Below are positions 42,604 through 51,450 of a DNA stretch of 64,000 bases, in pieces; the stretch's first letter is position 1; each line of letters begins with the position of its first letter. The notes under the pieces were generated by a model. That model worked only from the letters and a program-made list of their open reading frames with translations. It was not told the DNA's origin and made no database searches. Made by a program: the position numbers and the translations under genes. Origin of the DNA: Actinomycetota bacterium (GTDB lineage Bacteria > Actinomycetota > Acidimicrobiia > Acidimicrobiales > MedAcidi-G1); assembly GCA_014381945.1 (NCBI GenBank), contig JACNKQ010000043.1, positions 1-64,000 on the forward strand, written 5' to 3'.

Positions 42604-43994
42604 GAGGCGACCGACGCCCGGCCCCACGCCGAGGCGTTCCGGCCGGGGCACGCCATCGCACAGAAAATCGCCCCGGCGAACTGGGTGAGGGACATGTAGG
42701 CCCATGCACGGTCGAAGGCCACCAGGGGACCGTGCGCAAGACCTGCACCGAACACGGCCACACCGATCGCCACCCCGGCGGCGAAACCGAGAGTCGAGGT
42801 CGTCCGGAGGGTGGCGCTGGCCGTCCCGAACCTGGCCGACGGCACGTCCCGTAGGCCGAGCGAACTGAAGGTGGCAAAGGTGCACGAAACGCCCACGCCC
42901 ATCATCAACTGTGCCGGGAGGAAATCGTTCAGGTAGTTCGACTCGGGGCCCACCATCAGCCACAACCATGCCGGGCAGAGACCCGCTGCCGTACAGCCGA
43001 ACACCAGCAGGTTCCGATGCCCGACACGGTCGGCGATCGACCCGACCGGGCCGCCGAGGGCCGCCGCCAGCAGGGGCCCCGGGACGACGCCGAAGCCTGC
43101 GGCCAAGACAGACCAGCCCCACAGGTCCTGCAGCAGAAGGGTGTTGAACAACACGATCGCTATGAACGACGTAGTGAAGAACACCTGACCGGCAGCGGCC
43201 GACCAGAACGAGCGGAAACGGAACAGGGCCAGGTCCAGCAACGGGTTCGGATGCCTGGCGGACCGCACAACCACATACACGAGCAGCGCCGCACCGAGCA
43301 GCGCCGCCAGGATCGTCGGAGCCGACGCATAGCCCCATCCGCCTCCCTGCACGATGGCGATCAGGACCAGCGCAACGCCGAGCGTGCCTGCCGGAACGCC
43401 CAGCATGTCGAACCGGCCGACGGCGTCGGGATCCCGACTCTCCCGCACGAACCGGGGGGTGAGGACCATCAGCAGGGCGCCGATCGGAACGTTGACGAGG
43501 AAGATCCAGCGCCAGGACAACAGGTCCAGGATCACGGCGCCGACCGACGGGCCCAGGGCTGCGCCGAGGGCCGCAGACGCACCCCAGATGCCGAGCACCA
43601 TGGACCGGCGCTCCAACGGGAAGTCGGGAAGGACCATCGACAGGGACGTGGGCCCGATCACCGAACTCCCGATTCCCTGCAAAATGCGGGCAGCAATCAG
43701 GAGCCCGGTCGTCGGTGCAAGACCACTGCTCAGCGAGCCGACCACGAAGATGGCGATACCGATCAGGAACATCCGTCGACGACCGTGCTGGTCGGCAAGG
43801 CGCCCGGCGACCAGCAAAAAGGCACCGACCGCCACCGAGTAGCCCGAGAGGACCCACGACAGACCCGCTTCGGTGGCGCCCAGGTCCTGCCGGATGGAGG
43901 GGAACGCAACGTTGACGATGGACATGTCGATCACCGTCAGCAGCGCCGCCAGGGTCGACACAGCCAACGCCAGCCACGCCCGCCGATCCACCAC
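42600..43994 (-). CDS. MFS drug/metabolite:H+ antiporter (DHA2, EmrB/QacA type)
   Basis: Integral membrane protein of 464 residues with about 14 helices. Family motifs are VIDMSIVNVAFPSIRQDLGA in helix 1, AGRLADQHGRRRMFLIG (motif A) and LSWRWIFLVNVPIGA (helix 5-6 region). GTG 43994 is preferred since GGGGAG lies upstream at good spacing; GTG 44018 is an alternative. Exporter of hydrophobic compounds or an efflux pump for toxic pathway intermediates are both plausible. It is divergent from nothing: the P450 gene at 44072 is on the same strand upstream. Confidence 0.9.
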   Translation of the reverse strand: MVDRRAWLALAVSTLAALLTVIDMSIVNVAFPSIRQDLGATEAGLSWVLSGYSVAVGAFLLVAGRLADQHGRRRMFLIGIAIFVVGSLSSGLAPTTGLLIAARILQGIGSSVIGPTSLSMVLPDFPLERRSMVLGIWGASAALGAALGPSVGAVILDLLSWRWIFLVNVPIGALLMVLTPRFVRESRDPDAVGRFDMLGVPAGTLGVALVLIAIVQGGGWGYASAPTILAALLGAALLVYVVVRSARHPNPLLDLALFRFRSFWSAAAGQVFFTTSFIAIVLFNTLLLQDLWGWSVLAAGFGVVPGPLLAAALGGPVGSIADRVGHRNLLVFGCTAAGLCPAWLWLMVGPESNYLNDFLPAQLMMGVGVSCTFATFSSLGLRDVPSARFGTASATLRTTSTLGFAAGVAIGVAVFGAGLAHGPLVAFDRAWAYMSLTQFAGAIFCAMACPGRNASAWGRASVAS

Positions 43995-44071
43995 CGTTCC
44001 CTGCTCCCCTTCCGTCACCCCGGGGACGCTACGGGCGAGCGTCTGCCGGGGACCAACCCTGTCCGATCGGC

Positions 44072-45265
44072 TCAACGGCCGGTGCGCACCGGGACCTTCG
44101 AATAGCCGGCCACGTTCGACATCTGGACCCGTTCGCACCCGTCTTCGTCCACGATGAACTCCGGCAGGCGTGCGGCGATCTCTGCGATCGCCACCCGGCT
44201 CTCCAGTCGGGCCAGGGCGGCACCGAGGCAGGCGTGCACCCCGTGCCCGAGACCGATCGCCAGCGCATGCTCCCGCCTGACGTCGAACCGGTCCGGGTCC
44301 TCGTAGGCACGTTCGTCGTGGGTCGCCGCTCCCGTAAGGAGGAACACCGGCTTTCCGGCGGGCACCGTGACCCCGTGCCACTCGCTTGCGACCGCCGAGC
44401 ACCTCCCCTGGTACTGCGATGGGGGCCAGTAGCGGAGGGTCTCCTCGACGGCGCCGGCATGGAGCCCGGGGTCGCCTTTCACAAGCCGCCACTGGTCGGG
44501 GTTCCGGTGGAACAGGACTGCTGCGTTGCCGACCAACTTGGTGACGGTCTCGCTCCCCGCCGCACCGAGAAGGGTCCCGAAGGCGGCGATCTCGATGTCG
44601 TCGAGCGAGGCCGTTCCCCCGTCGTCGGTTTCGACCTCGGCTGCGACGAGCGCACTCAGCATGTCGTCACCGGGGCGGCGGCGCTTCTCGGCGACCAGGT
44701 CCAGGAAGTACATTGTCTGGGCGATCCCGGCCTCCCGTGCAGCGGCACCGCTGGTCGCCTCGCCCTCCTCGCGTCGCAGCATCGTGTCGGTCCAGTGGCG
44801 GATCTGCTGGCGGTCGCCCTCCGGTACCCCGAGGATCGCCGAGATCACCTCGACAGGGAAGGGGCCGGCGAACTCGCCGACGAGGTCGAACGACGGCTCG
44901 CCCACGAGCGGCTCCAGGTACCCGACCACGATTTCCCGGACCAGACCCTCCCATGAGGCCATCGTCGCCGGGGTGAAGGCCCGGCTGACGAGCTTGCGGT
45001 AGCGGGTGTGTTCCGGCGGGTCCATCATGATGAGCGACCCCCCAACGTCGGCGTCGGGGTCGCTGAGCTGTTCGTAGGTGAGCCCCCGGCTGGAGATGAA
45101 GGTGGCGTGGTCGCGATGGGCTGCCACGACGTCCTCGTAGCGGCTGAGGGCGTAGAAGTCGTACTGCTCGCTGTGGTAGCAGGGGGCCTCGTCGCGCAGT
45201 CGGGCATAGGTGTGGTACGGGTCGTCGAAGAAGTCGCGGCTGAAGGGGTCGAACTCGACGGTCAT
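44072..45265 (-). CDS. cytochrome P450
   Basis: P450 of 397 residues: I-helix AGSETVTK, ExxR in ETLRYWPPSQYQGR, heme region IGLGHGVHACLGAALARLE. The Phe normally opening the heme signature is Leu here (LGHGVHAC). The ATG overlaps the tesB-like stop (ATGA), so it is the last gene of the unit coming from the ABC transporter genes. Substrate unknown; coupling to a transporter and a thioesterase hints at a fatty or isoprenoid acid, an inference. Confidence 0.92.
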   Translation of the reverse strand: MTVEFDPFSRDFFDDPYHTYARLRDEAPCYHSEQYDFYALSRYEDVVAAHRDHATFISSRGLTYEQLSDPDADVGGSLIMMDPPEHTRYRKLVSRAFTPATMASWEGLVREIVVGYLEPLVGEPSFDLVGEFAGPFPVEVISAILGVPEGDRQQIRHWTDTMLRREEGEATSGAAAREAGIAQTMYFLDLVAEKRRRPGDDMLSALVAAEVETDDGGTASLDDIEIAAFGTLLGAAGSETVTKLVGNAAVLFHRNPDQWRLVKGDPGLHAGAVEETLRYWPPSQYQGRCSAVASEWHGVTVPAGKPVFLLTGAATHDERAYEDPDRFDVRREHALAIGLGHGVHACLGAALARLESRVAIAEIAARLPEFIVDEDGCERVQMSNVAGYSKVPVRTGR

Positions 45266-46113
45266 CGGGAGTCCTCCCGGCGCCCGTGGTCCTCGGCCGG
45301 CACAAGCGGCCGGATCATCGACTCCTGGGTGAACGAGGCGACCAGGCGGCCGAGGGCATCGAACACGTTGCCGGTGCCGAAGGCCCGGGCACCGGCGGCG
45401 ACTGGGCTGCACTGGTCGATCAGGCACCAGTCGTCGAGCCGGAATGGCCGGTGGAACACGATCTGGTGGGCGGTCACCGCCGTCGCCAGGCGCACCGTCG
45501 AGTCGGCCTGGCTGAGACCCTCGTGCGGGCGCAGCGCCGTGCCGATCACCGTCAGGTCGGTGGCATGGGCGAGCAGCGCCTGATGGATGGCATCTTCGTC
45601 CGGGAGCGCCCGATCTACCCGGGTCCAGAAGCCGAACTCGGCCGGTCCGGCGCTGCGGTCCCGAAGGTCCACCCCACCGACGACGCGGCACGGCCACGGC
45701 ACCATCGACAGGTCCGCCGGCTCTGCCTCTTCCGGTCGGCCGACGTCCGGTGGCGGGTTGCCGTGTTCCGGCCCCTCCTCTGCGACGTGCAGCGAGGCCT
45801 GGGCCACGAGGCACACCCGGTCGCCCTGCGTGCCGATGATCCGACGCGTGGCAAAAGACCGCCCGTCGTGCACGGTTTCCATTCGGTACCCGAGTGGTTC
45901 GTCGAGGCTTCCCTCGCGGGGGAACACGCACGACAGCGATCGCACCGTCTTGTTCGGCGCCGAGGCATCGGCCAGCACCAGCGCCTGTGCGAGCAGTTGG
46001 CCGCCGAAGATCCGCCGGTAGTCCATCTGGAGGTGCGGTGCCGTCCAACGGCCCTCCCCCAGGTCCTCGAACTCGAGGCATGCAAGCAGCCCGTCGAGGT
46101 CCACGAGGCCCAT
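45262..46113 (-). CDS. tesB: acyl-CoA thioesterase II (TesB-like)
   Basis: Double-hotdog thioesterase of 283 residues. First hotdog with RIFGGQLLAQALVLADAS, then SLSCVFPREGSLDEPL; second hotdog with AHATDLTVIGTALRPHEGLS and HQIVFHRPFRLDDWCLIDQ, where the catalytic Asp-Ser/Thr-Gln residues of this family sit. It hydrolyses acyl-CoA. ATG 46113 is 4 nt after the livF stop. It may release the product acid for the P450 next door or balance CoA pools; not resolvable from sequence. Confidence 0.9.
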   Translation of the reverse strand: MGLVDLDGLLACLEFEDLGEGRWTAPHLQMDYRRIFGGQLLAQALVLADASAPNKTVRSLSCVFPREGSLDEPLGYRMETVHDGRSFATRRIIGTQGDRVCLVAQASLHVAEEGPEHGNPPPDVGRPEEAEPADLSMVPWPCRVVGGVDLRDRSAGPAEFGFWTRVDRALPDEDAIHQALLAHATDLTVIGTALRPHEGLSQADSTVRLATAVTAHQIVFHRPFRLDDWCLIDQCSPVAAGARAFGTGNVFDALGRLVASFTQESMIRPLVPAEDHGRREDSR

Positions 46114-46117
46114 GGTG

Positions 46118-46834
46118 TCACCCGCCCGACTTTTCGAACAATCGGGACACGACGACGTCGGCGGCCTCGTCCGCAGGACCCTCCCAGGCCACGGTCCCCT
46201 TGTCGAGCAGCACGACGTGTTCACAGAGGGCGAGGGCATGGCCCACATGCTGCTCGACGATGAGCATCGCCGTCCCGGAGGCCCGGATCGCCTCGAGGGT
46301 CGCATAGATCTCGTCGGTGACTATCGGAGCCAGGCCGAGGGACAGCTCGTCGGCGACAAGCACCGATGGTGCCTCGACCAGCACCCGGGCCATCGAGAGC
46401 ATCCTCTGCTCGCCGCCGGAGAGGGTGCCTGCGACCTGTCGCCGCCGTTCGCCGAGGCGGGGAAAGATCGAGTAGGCGCGCTCCAGACCATCGTCGAGGC
46501 CGTCTGAGCCCAACAGCCGTTGGAACGACAACGTCAGATTCTCCTCGACGGTGAACGTGGCGAACACCGAACGCCCCTCGGGGGCATGGGCCACGCCGGC
46601 GCGTGCAAACCGGAACGTCCGCTCACCCGTCAGGTCCCGGCCGTCCACCAGCACCGAACCGGCCGACGGCTCCAGCAGGCCGCTCGCCACACGGGCGACC
46701 GTGGTCTTCCCGGCGCCGTTGGCCCCCAGCAGGGCCACCGCACCTCCCGCCGGAACGCTGATCGTCACGCCGAACAGCGCACGGAAGGGGCCGTAGCCGG
46801 CCTCGACGTTCAAGAGTTCGAGGGCGGGCGTCAC
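46118..46834 (-). CDS. livF: branched-chain-type ABC transporter ATP-binding protein (LivF)
   Basis: ATPase of 238 residues: Walker A GANGAGKTT, signature LSGGEQRM, Walker B-like VLVADELSLGLAP with the LivF-type E-L-S-L-G-L-A-P ending, switch His in VEQHVGHA. GTG start overlaps the livG stop (GTGA). Second ATPase of a HAAT-family importer together with the genes up to 51.3 kb. Such systems carry amino acids but in catabolic islands often import aromatic or hydrophobic acids. Confidence 0.93.
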   Translation of the reverse strand: MTPALELLNVEAGYGPFRALFGVTISVPAGGAVALLGANGAGKTTVARVASGLLEPSAGSVLVDGRDLTGERTFRFARAGVAHAPEGRSVFATFTVEENLTLSFQRLLGSDGLDDGLERAYSIFPRLGERRRQVAGTLSGGEQRMLSMARVLVEAPSVLVADELSLGLAPIVTDEIYATLEAIRASGTAMLIVEQHVGHALALCEHVVLLDKGTVAWEGPADEAADVVVSRLFEKSGG

Positions 46835-47616
46835 GATCTGCTCTCGCTGTCGATGTTGCCGATGTCGCCGAAGTACGCGTGGCGTACCAGTTCGTCGGAC
46901 ATGACCTCGGCCGTCGACCCCTCGGCGATGACATGGCCGAAGTCGAGTACATACGTCCGTTCGGTGAACGACGCCACCAACTCCACATCGTGTTCGACCA
47001 GCAGGATGGCGAACCCCCGTTCACCCTGGACCTGGCGCAGGGTCGTCGCCAGGGCATCGGTCTCCCCACGGTCGAGGCCCGACGACGGCTCGTCGGCGAG
47101 CAGCAGGCGCGGCTCGGTCATTAGCGCCCGCCCCACCTCGACCAACCGTCCCTGGCCGAGGCTCAACGCCTCGACCGGCTCGTCGGCCAGGTCTCCGAGG
47201 CCGAGCAACTCGAGCACCTCGTCGCATCGACGACGTTCGTCAGCGTTCGGGCCACCCCGCCCGAACAGGTCACGCAGGAGCGAGCCCTCGCCGCGGCGCA
47301 CCCGTTCGGCCAGCAGCAGGTGTTCCCGCACCGACATGTCGGAGAACAATTCGATGCGCTGGAACGTACGGCCGATGCCCCTCCGTGCCCGCCGATGAAC
47401 CGGCAGGCCTCCGATGTCCTCACCGTCGAGCAGGACCTGCCCGGCGTCCGGCCGGAGCACGCCGAGCACACAGTTGAAAAACGTGGTCTTCCCGGCTCCG
47501 TTGGGTCCGATGAGGCCCACCCGTTCGCCAGCCTCGACCTTCAGGGAGACGTCCTCCAGGGCACGGATGCCGGAGAACGCCTTCTGGATCCCGGTCGCCT
47601 CGAACAGGACACTCAT
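46831..47616 (-). CDS. livG: branched-chain-type ABC transporter ATP-binding protein (LivG)
   Basis: ATPase of 261 residues: Walker A GPNGAGKTT, LivG motif GIGRTFQRIELF, signature LSLGQGRLVEVG (a variation of LSGGQ), Walker B LLLADEPSSGLD, switch His in VEHDVELV. The ATG overlaps the fused permease stop (ATGA). The signature LSLGQ instead of LSGGQ is tolerated in this family. It pairs with LivF on the fused permease. Confidence 0.93.
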   Translation of the reverse strand: MSVLFEATGIQKAFSGIRALEDVSLKVEAGERVGLIGPNGAGKTTFFNCVLGVLRPDAGQVLLDGEDIGGLPVHRRARRGIGRTFQRIELFSDMSVREHLLLAERVRRGEGSLLRDLFGRGGPNADERRRCDEVLELLGLGDLADEPVEALSLGQGRLVEVGRALMTEPRLLLADEPSSGLDRGETDALATTLRQVQGERGFAILLVEHDVELVASFTERTYVLDFGHVIAEGSTAEVMSDELVRHAYFGDIGNIDSESRS

Positions 47617-49742
47617 GGTTGCTTCCCCACGGCCGCGACCTTCGACGGGTCCGGCGAAGGCGGATCCTGCTGCGCGGTGCTCGACGCTGCCCCTGGCTCG
47701 GCCCGCTCCCTGCGGGCCGCCAGCCTGGCGTCCATTCCGGCCGTTGCACGCCGCTTGCCGTGCTCGACCAGGCCCTCGGGATGCCGGGCGAACTGGATCG
47801 ACGCCAGCCCGAACAGGACGAACCGCCACTTCGGCGACAGCGGGAAGAACCCCGGCAGGTGGCCCCGCGTGATCCAGCCGATTCCGTCACCCCGCAGGAT
47901 CACGGAGTTGAACAGCGAAAACGCCGCTCCGGCCTGGGCGGCACCCTCCACGGTCCGGGCGCTCAGGGTCACGACCAGCACCACCCAGAACAGGGCCGCC
48001 ATCGGCGTGAAGTTGTTGCCGTAGTTGACGTTCTCCTGGTGGATCGCCAGCAGTCCCCCGCCGAGGCCGGCGATCGCAGCCGAGATGGCGAACGCAAGCA
48101 TCCGTGCCCGGGCCGGCGACACGCCGACGGACTCGGCCGCCACCTCGCTTCCCCGCAGGCCGCGCAGGATGAGCCCGGTCGTCCCCTCCCGGATGCGGAT
48201 GACGAAAACGCTGACCAGGGCGAAGACCACGACGACCAGGACGAGGAAGCGCCGGTCGTCGGCTAAGTCCCAAGGGCCGAGGACCGGCCTGGGGACGCGG
48301 TGCCCCTGCAGCAGGGCCGAGTCGCCGCCGCCCACCCAGGAGAACTTGAGCATCACGGCATCGAAGAAAAAGGCGAATGCCAGCGTTGCTATGGCCAACC
48401 AGATGCCACCGAGTCGCAGGACCGGGATGGACAGGAGTGCGCCGACCACGGCTGCGATCACGGCACCGACCAGGGCTGCGGCGAGCACCGAAACGTCCCA
48501 TCGGTCCGCCAACTGGAACACGGTCAGGGCGCCGATGGCGGCGAAGGTCCCCTGGCAGAGCGAGATCTGTCCGGCCAGCCCGGTGATGACCGTGACCGAC
48601 AGGAGGATGAGCGACATGATCGTGGCCTGGGTGACGAGGTGGACCCAGACGACATCGCCGCGGAACCAGACCGTCAGCCCGACCAGGAGCAGGAAGCAGA
48701 CACCGAACACGCGGGCAGCCCTGGTCAGCACGGCGCTGCGGGTCGCCGAGACCAGCGAGGGTGGCGGCGGGTCGACCCCGGAAAGCGGGTCTGCGGCAGC
48801 CGGCGACCGGCGGATCGCCGGCCAGAGCACGAGCACGCCGAACAGGACCACGAACGGCATAGAGGGGGTGAGGTTGTTCTGGAAGGGTTCCAGCCAGGGA
48901 TGGTCGGCCGACCATCTCGGCAGGAACGTCCGGAACAGGGCGATGAAGATGCCGAGCCCGAGGCCCCCGATGAGCGCCCGCGGGAGGCTCACGAGCCGTC
49001 CGATCGCCGCTGCGGCGACGGCCACCACCACGAGGTGGAAGAAGTCCGGCGCCATCAGGGTGTTGAACCGGGGGGCGATGAGAACGCCGGCCATGCCAGC
49101 GAAGAAGCTGGACAGCATCCATGCCACCGAGGACACACGGTCTGCGTCTATCCCGGCCAACTCGGTCATCCGGGGGCTCTCGACGACGGCGCGCATGGCG
49201 AGGCCGATCGAGCTGAACCGGAAGAGCGCACCCAGGCCAAGCATGCCGACGACCGCCACGCCGAGGGCGACCAGTTCGTCCCGGCTGAACGGGTAGACGC
49301 CGAGCGGGTCGTAGAACACCGTTGCGCCGTCGGGGACGAGGCCCTCGGGTGTCCTCCCGGCGACACCTGCGAAGCCGGTCAGGGTCTCGAACAGGCTCGG
49401 CAGCGCCACCGACAGCCCGATGGCGACAACCAGCTTCGAAACCGCCGAGGCGGTCCTGAGGTGTCGGAAGATGAGGCGTTCCATGAGCAGGCCGGTCAGG
49501 GGTGCCAACACGAACACCGCCAGGACCAGCGCCGGGACCGTCGACCATCCCCACTCGACGCGCGCCTGGAAGAACATGGCCGCCGACACGAACGCCTGCG
49601 CCCCGAAGGCCAGGTTGAACACCCCGGAGGTCTTGTAGGTCAGGACGAAGCCGAGGGCGACGAGGGCGTAGACCGCACCCGGCGGCGTCCCCTGCAGGAT
49701 GGCACGTACCACATCGGTACCGGTTCCTGCGGCGAGCACCAT
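47613..49742 (-). CDS. fused LivH-LivM permease of the branched-chain-type ABC transporter
   Basis: One chain of 709 residues containing both permease halves. The LivH part (about 1-310) starts LQGTPPGAVYALVALGFVLT with the NLAFGAQAF motif; the LivM part (about 370-690) has TVITGLAGQISLCQGTFAAI and the EAA-type loop RGLRGSEVAAESVGVSPARA. A cytoplasmic basic tail of about 40 residues follows. LivH and LivM are normally separate proteins; fusion occurs in actinobacteria. ATG 49742 lies 21 nt after the livK-type stop. It overlaps livG by ATGA. Confidence 0.9.
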   Translation of the reverse strand: MVLAAGTGTDVVRAILQGTPPGAVYALVALGFVLTYKTSGVFNLAFGAQAFVSAAMFFQARVEWGWSTVPALVLAVFVLAPLTGLLMERLIFRHLRTASAVSKLVVAIGLSVALPSLFETLTGFAGVAGRTPEGLVPDGATVFYDPLGVYPFSRDELVALGVAVVGMLGLGALFRFSSIGLAMRAVVESPRMTELAGIDADRVSSVAWMLSSFFAGMAGVLIAPRFNTLMAPDFFHLVVVAVAAAAIGRLVSLPRALIGGLGLGIFIALFRTFLPRWSADHPWLEPFQNNLTPSMPFVVLFGVLVLWPAIRRSPAAADPLSGVDPPPPSLVSATRSAVLTRAARVFGVCFLLLVGLTVWFRGDVVWVHLVTQATIMSLILLSVTVITGLAGQISLCQGTFAAIGALTVFQLADRWDVSVLAAALVGAVIAAVVGALLSIPVLRLGGIWLAIATLAFAFFFDAVMLKFSWVGGGDSALLQGHRVPRPVLGPWDLADDRRFLVLVVVVFALVSVFVIRIREGTTGLILRGLRGSEVAAESVGVSPARARMLAFAISAAIAGLGGGLLAIHQENVNYGNNFTPMAALFWVVLVVTLSARTVEGAAQAGAAFSLFNSVILRGDGIGWITRGHLPGFFPLSPKWRFVLFGLASIQFARHPEGLVEHGKRRATAGMDARLAARRERAEPGAASSTAQQDPPSPDPSKVAAVGKQP

Positions 49743-49762
49743 GGTGGTTGGGCGTCGCCCTA

Positions 49763-51307
49763 TCAGCCCCCGAAGGACATCTGCTGCGGCTCCGACCATT
49801 CCTGGTCGACGTTGTCCCAGCAGATCCACGGGGTAGCCGGATCGGCGACCGTCTCCATGGCCCCGCCGGTCATCCGCAGGGATGCGGCGCACTCGAGCCG
49901 GGGACCGTTGGACTGGTCGTCCGGGGTCGTGGGCACGTGCTGACGGGTCCAGTCGATCGGCGCGATGAGGCCGCCGGCGTCCCATGCGGTCCGGCTGTTC
50001 ATGTCTGCGATCACCGACGCACGGTCGAACTCGGGGCCGGCGCCCAGCAGTGCCTCGAAGGCCGTGTGGGCGTTGATCCAACCGATCATCGCCAACTCGG
50101 ACAGGTCCCTTCCCCCGGTCGCCATCTGTGCCTCGAAGGCCGCAGCCAACTCGTTGCCGCTGTCGGCCTCGAAGGGTTCGAACTGGGGCGCCACGTAGTC
50201 GCCCTCGAACAGGTCGCCCGCCTCGGCCACGAACGGGTGGTTGTAGGAGTTGGGGTGGTAGAGCACCGCATCCATGCCCTGACGCTTCATCTCCTGGGCC
50301 ATCGACTTCATGCCGTTGAGGTCCATGCAGGTGGAGATGAAGTCGACGCCGGCCCCCATCATGGCAGTCACCTCGGGAGCGATCCCGTTGGGAAGGCCGA
50401 AGTCCAGGTCGTCGTTGAAGTAGGCCATCTCGGCGCCGATCTCGGCCGAGTAGCGGTCGATGGAGTCGGAAACCGACTGTGCACAGACCTTCGAGTTCTC
50501 GCTGATGCCGTAACCCAGCGAGGCCACCTTCGTGGCACCGGCGAGCTTCGCCAGATATGGCACGTGGCGTTGGGTGCACTCGGCGCACATCGCAGGGATG
50601 TGCCCGAAGATGTTGAAACGGTTGGCGGACTCGGCGGCGTGGATGTTCCAGACGAAGGTGGGGATGGCCGCCTCGTCCAGGTCACCCCAGCCGGTGGCGA
50701 CGAGCGTGGCGCTGAAAGCCGCGAACGAGTCCTCTCCGGCGATCACCTCGAGGGCCCGGACCTGGTTCTGGAGCAGTTCGTCGTCGAGTTCCTCGTGGAT
50801 CACCAGGTCGCGTCCGAACAGCCCGCCCTCTGCATTCCGGTACTCGAAGTAGGAGTTGATCCCGTCCAGGTAGCAGTCGAGGACGCAGGTGCCGAGGGGG
50901 TTGTTGGACCGGAGGCCGATCACGGCGAACCGGATCTCCTCGTCGGTGACGCCCGGGACGCCGTCCAGCGACACGAACTCGTGGCGCGGATCCGGAAGCG
51001 TCGTGGTGGTGGTTTCGGGCGGTGCCGTCGTGGTGGTGGATTCGGGCGGCGCCGTCGTCGTGGTGGTTTCGGGCGGCGCCGTCGTGGTGGATTCGGGCGG
51101 CGCCGTCGTGGTGGATTCGGGCGGCGCCGTCGTGGTGGATTCGGGCGGCGCCGTCGTGGTGGATTCGGGCGGCGCCGTCGTGGTGGATTCGGGCGGCGCC
51201 GTCGTCGTGGTGAGAACCGCGCCCCCATCCCCCGAGTTGCCGCAGGCACCCGCAGCGAGCGCCAGCAACACCACCACACCATGCAGGTGCTTCCTTGCTC
51301 GGACCAT
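49763..51307 (-). CDS. branched-chain-type ABC transporter substrate-binding lipoprotein
   Basis: Exported lipoprotein of 514 residues: signal peptide with lipobox ending at Cys22 (AAGAC), a 70-residue linker made of TTTAPPES-type repeats, then a LivK-like type I binding fold (TDEEIRFAVIGLRSNN, GLFGRDLVIHEE, NEAGD-like loops and several Cys, such as CVLDCYLD and MCAECTQ). First gene of the transporter operon, divergent from the acyl-CoA dehydrogenase at 51.45 kb with 143 bp between. The extra Cys residues may form extracellular disulfides. Ligand unknown. Confidence 0.9.
   Translation of the reverse strand: MVRARKHLHGVVVLLALAAGACGNSGDGGAVLTTTTAPPESTTTAPPESTTTAPPESTTTAPPESTTTAPPESTTTAPPETTTTTAPPESTTTTAPPETTTTTLPDPRHEFVSLDGVPGVTDEEIRFAVIGLRSNNPLGTCVLDCYLDGINSYFEYRNAEGGLFGRDLVIHEELDDELLQNQVRALEVIAGEDSFAAFSATLVATGWGDLDEAAIPTFVWNIHAAESANRFNIFGHIPAMCAECTQRHVPYLAKLAGATKVASLGYGISENSKVCAQSVSDSIDRYSAEIGAEMAYFNDDLDFGLPNGIAPEVTAMMGAGVDFISTCMDLNGMKSMAQEMKRQGMDAVLYHPNSYNHPFVAEAGDLFEGDYVAPQFEPFEADSGNELAAAFEAQMATGGRDLSELAMIGWINAHTAFEALLGAGPEFDRASVIADMNSRTAWDAGGLIAPIDWTRQHVPTTPDDQSNGPRLECAASLRMTGGAMETVADPATPWICWDNVDQEWSEPQQMSFGG
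51001..51213. repeat. 24-bp tandem repeat in the binding-protein gene (PPESTTTA units)
   Basis: Eight degenerate-to-perfect units encode (T)TTTAPPES/T; five consecutive ones in the signal-peptide-proximal part are identical at the DNA level. The tract lies between the lipobox and the binding domain. Perfect repeats divisible by three can change copy number without frameshift. Confidence 0.95.
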
Positions 51308-51450
51308 GTTTCCCCCGATCGGCTACGCGAAGATACCCCGGGGGACCGGCCGGTTCCCAACCGCGCGGCTGACTCCGATCAGTCCGCGTTGCCCGCGCCC
51401 CGGGGCTCTCCCCTAGGGTCTCGCGTACCGGACCTAACAGGGAATCCCAC

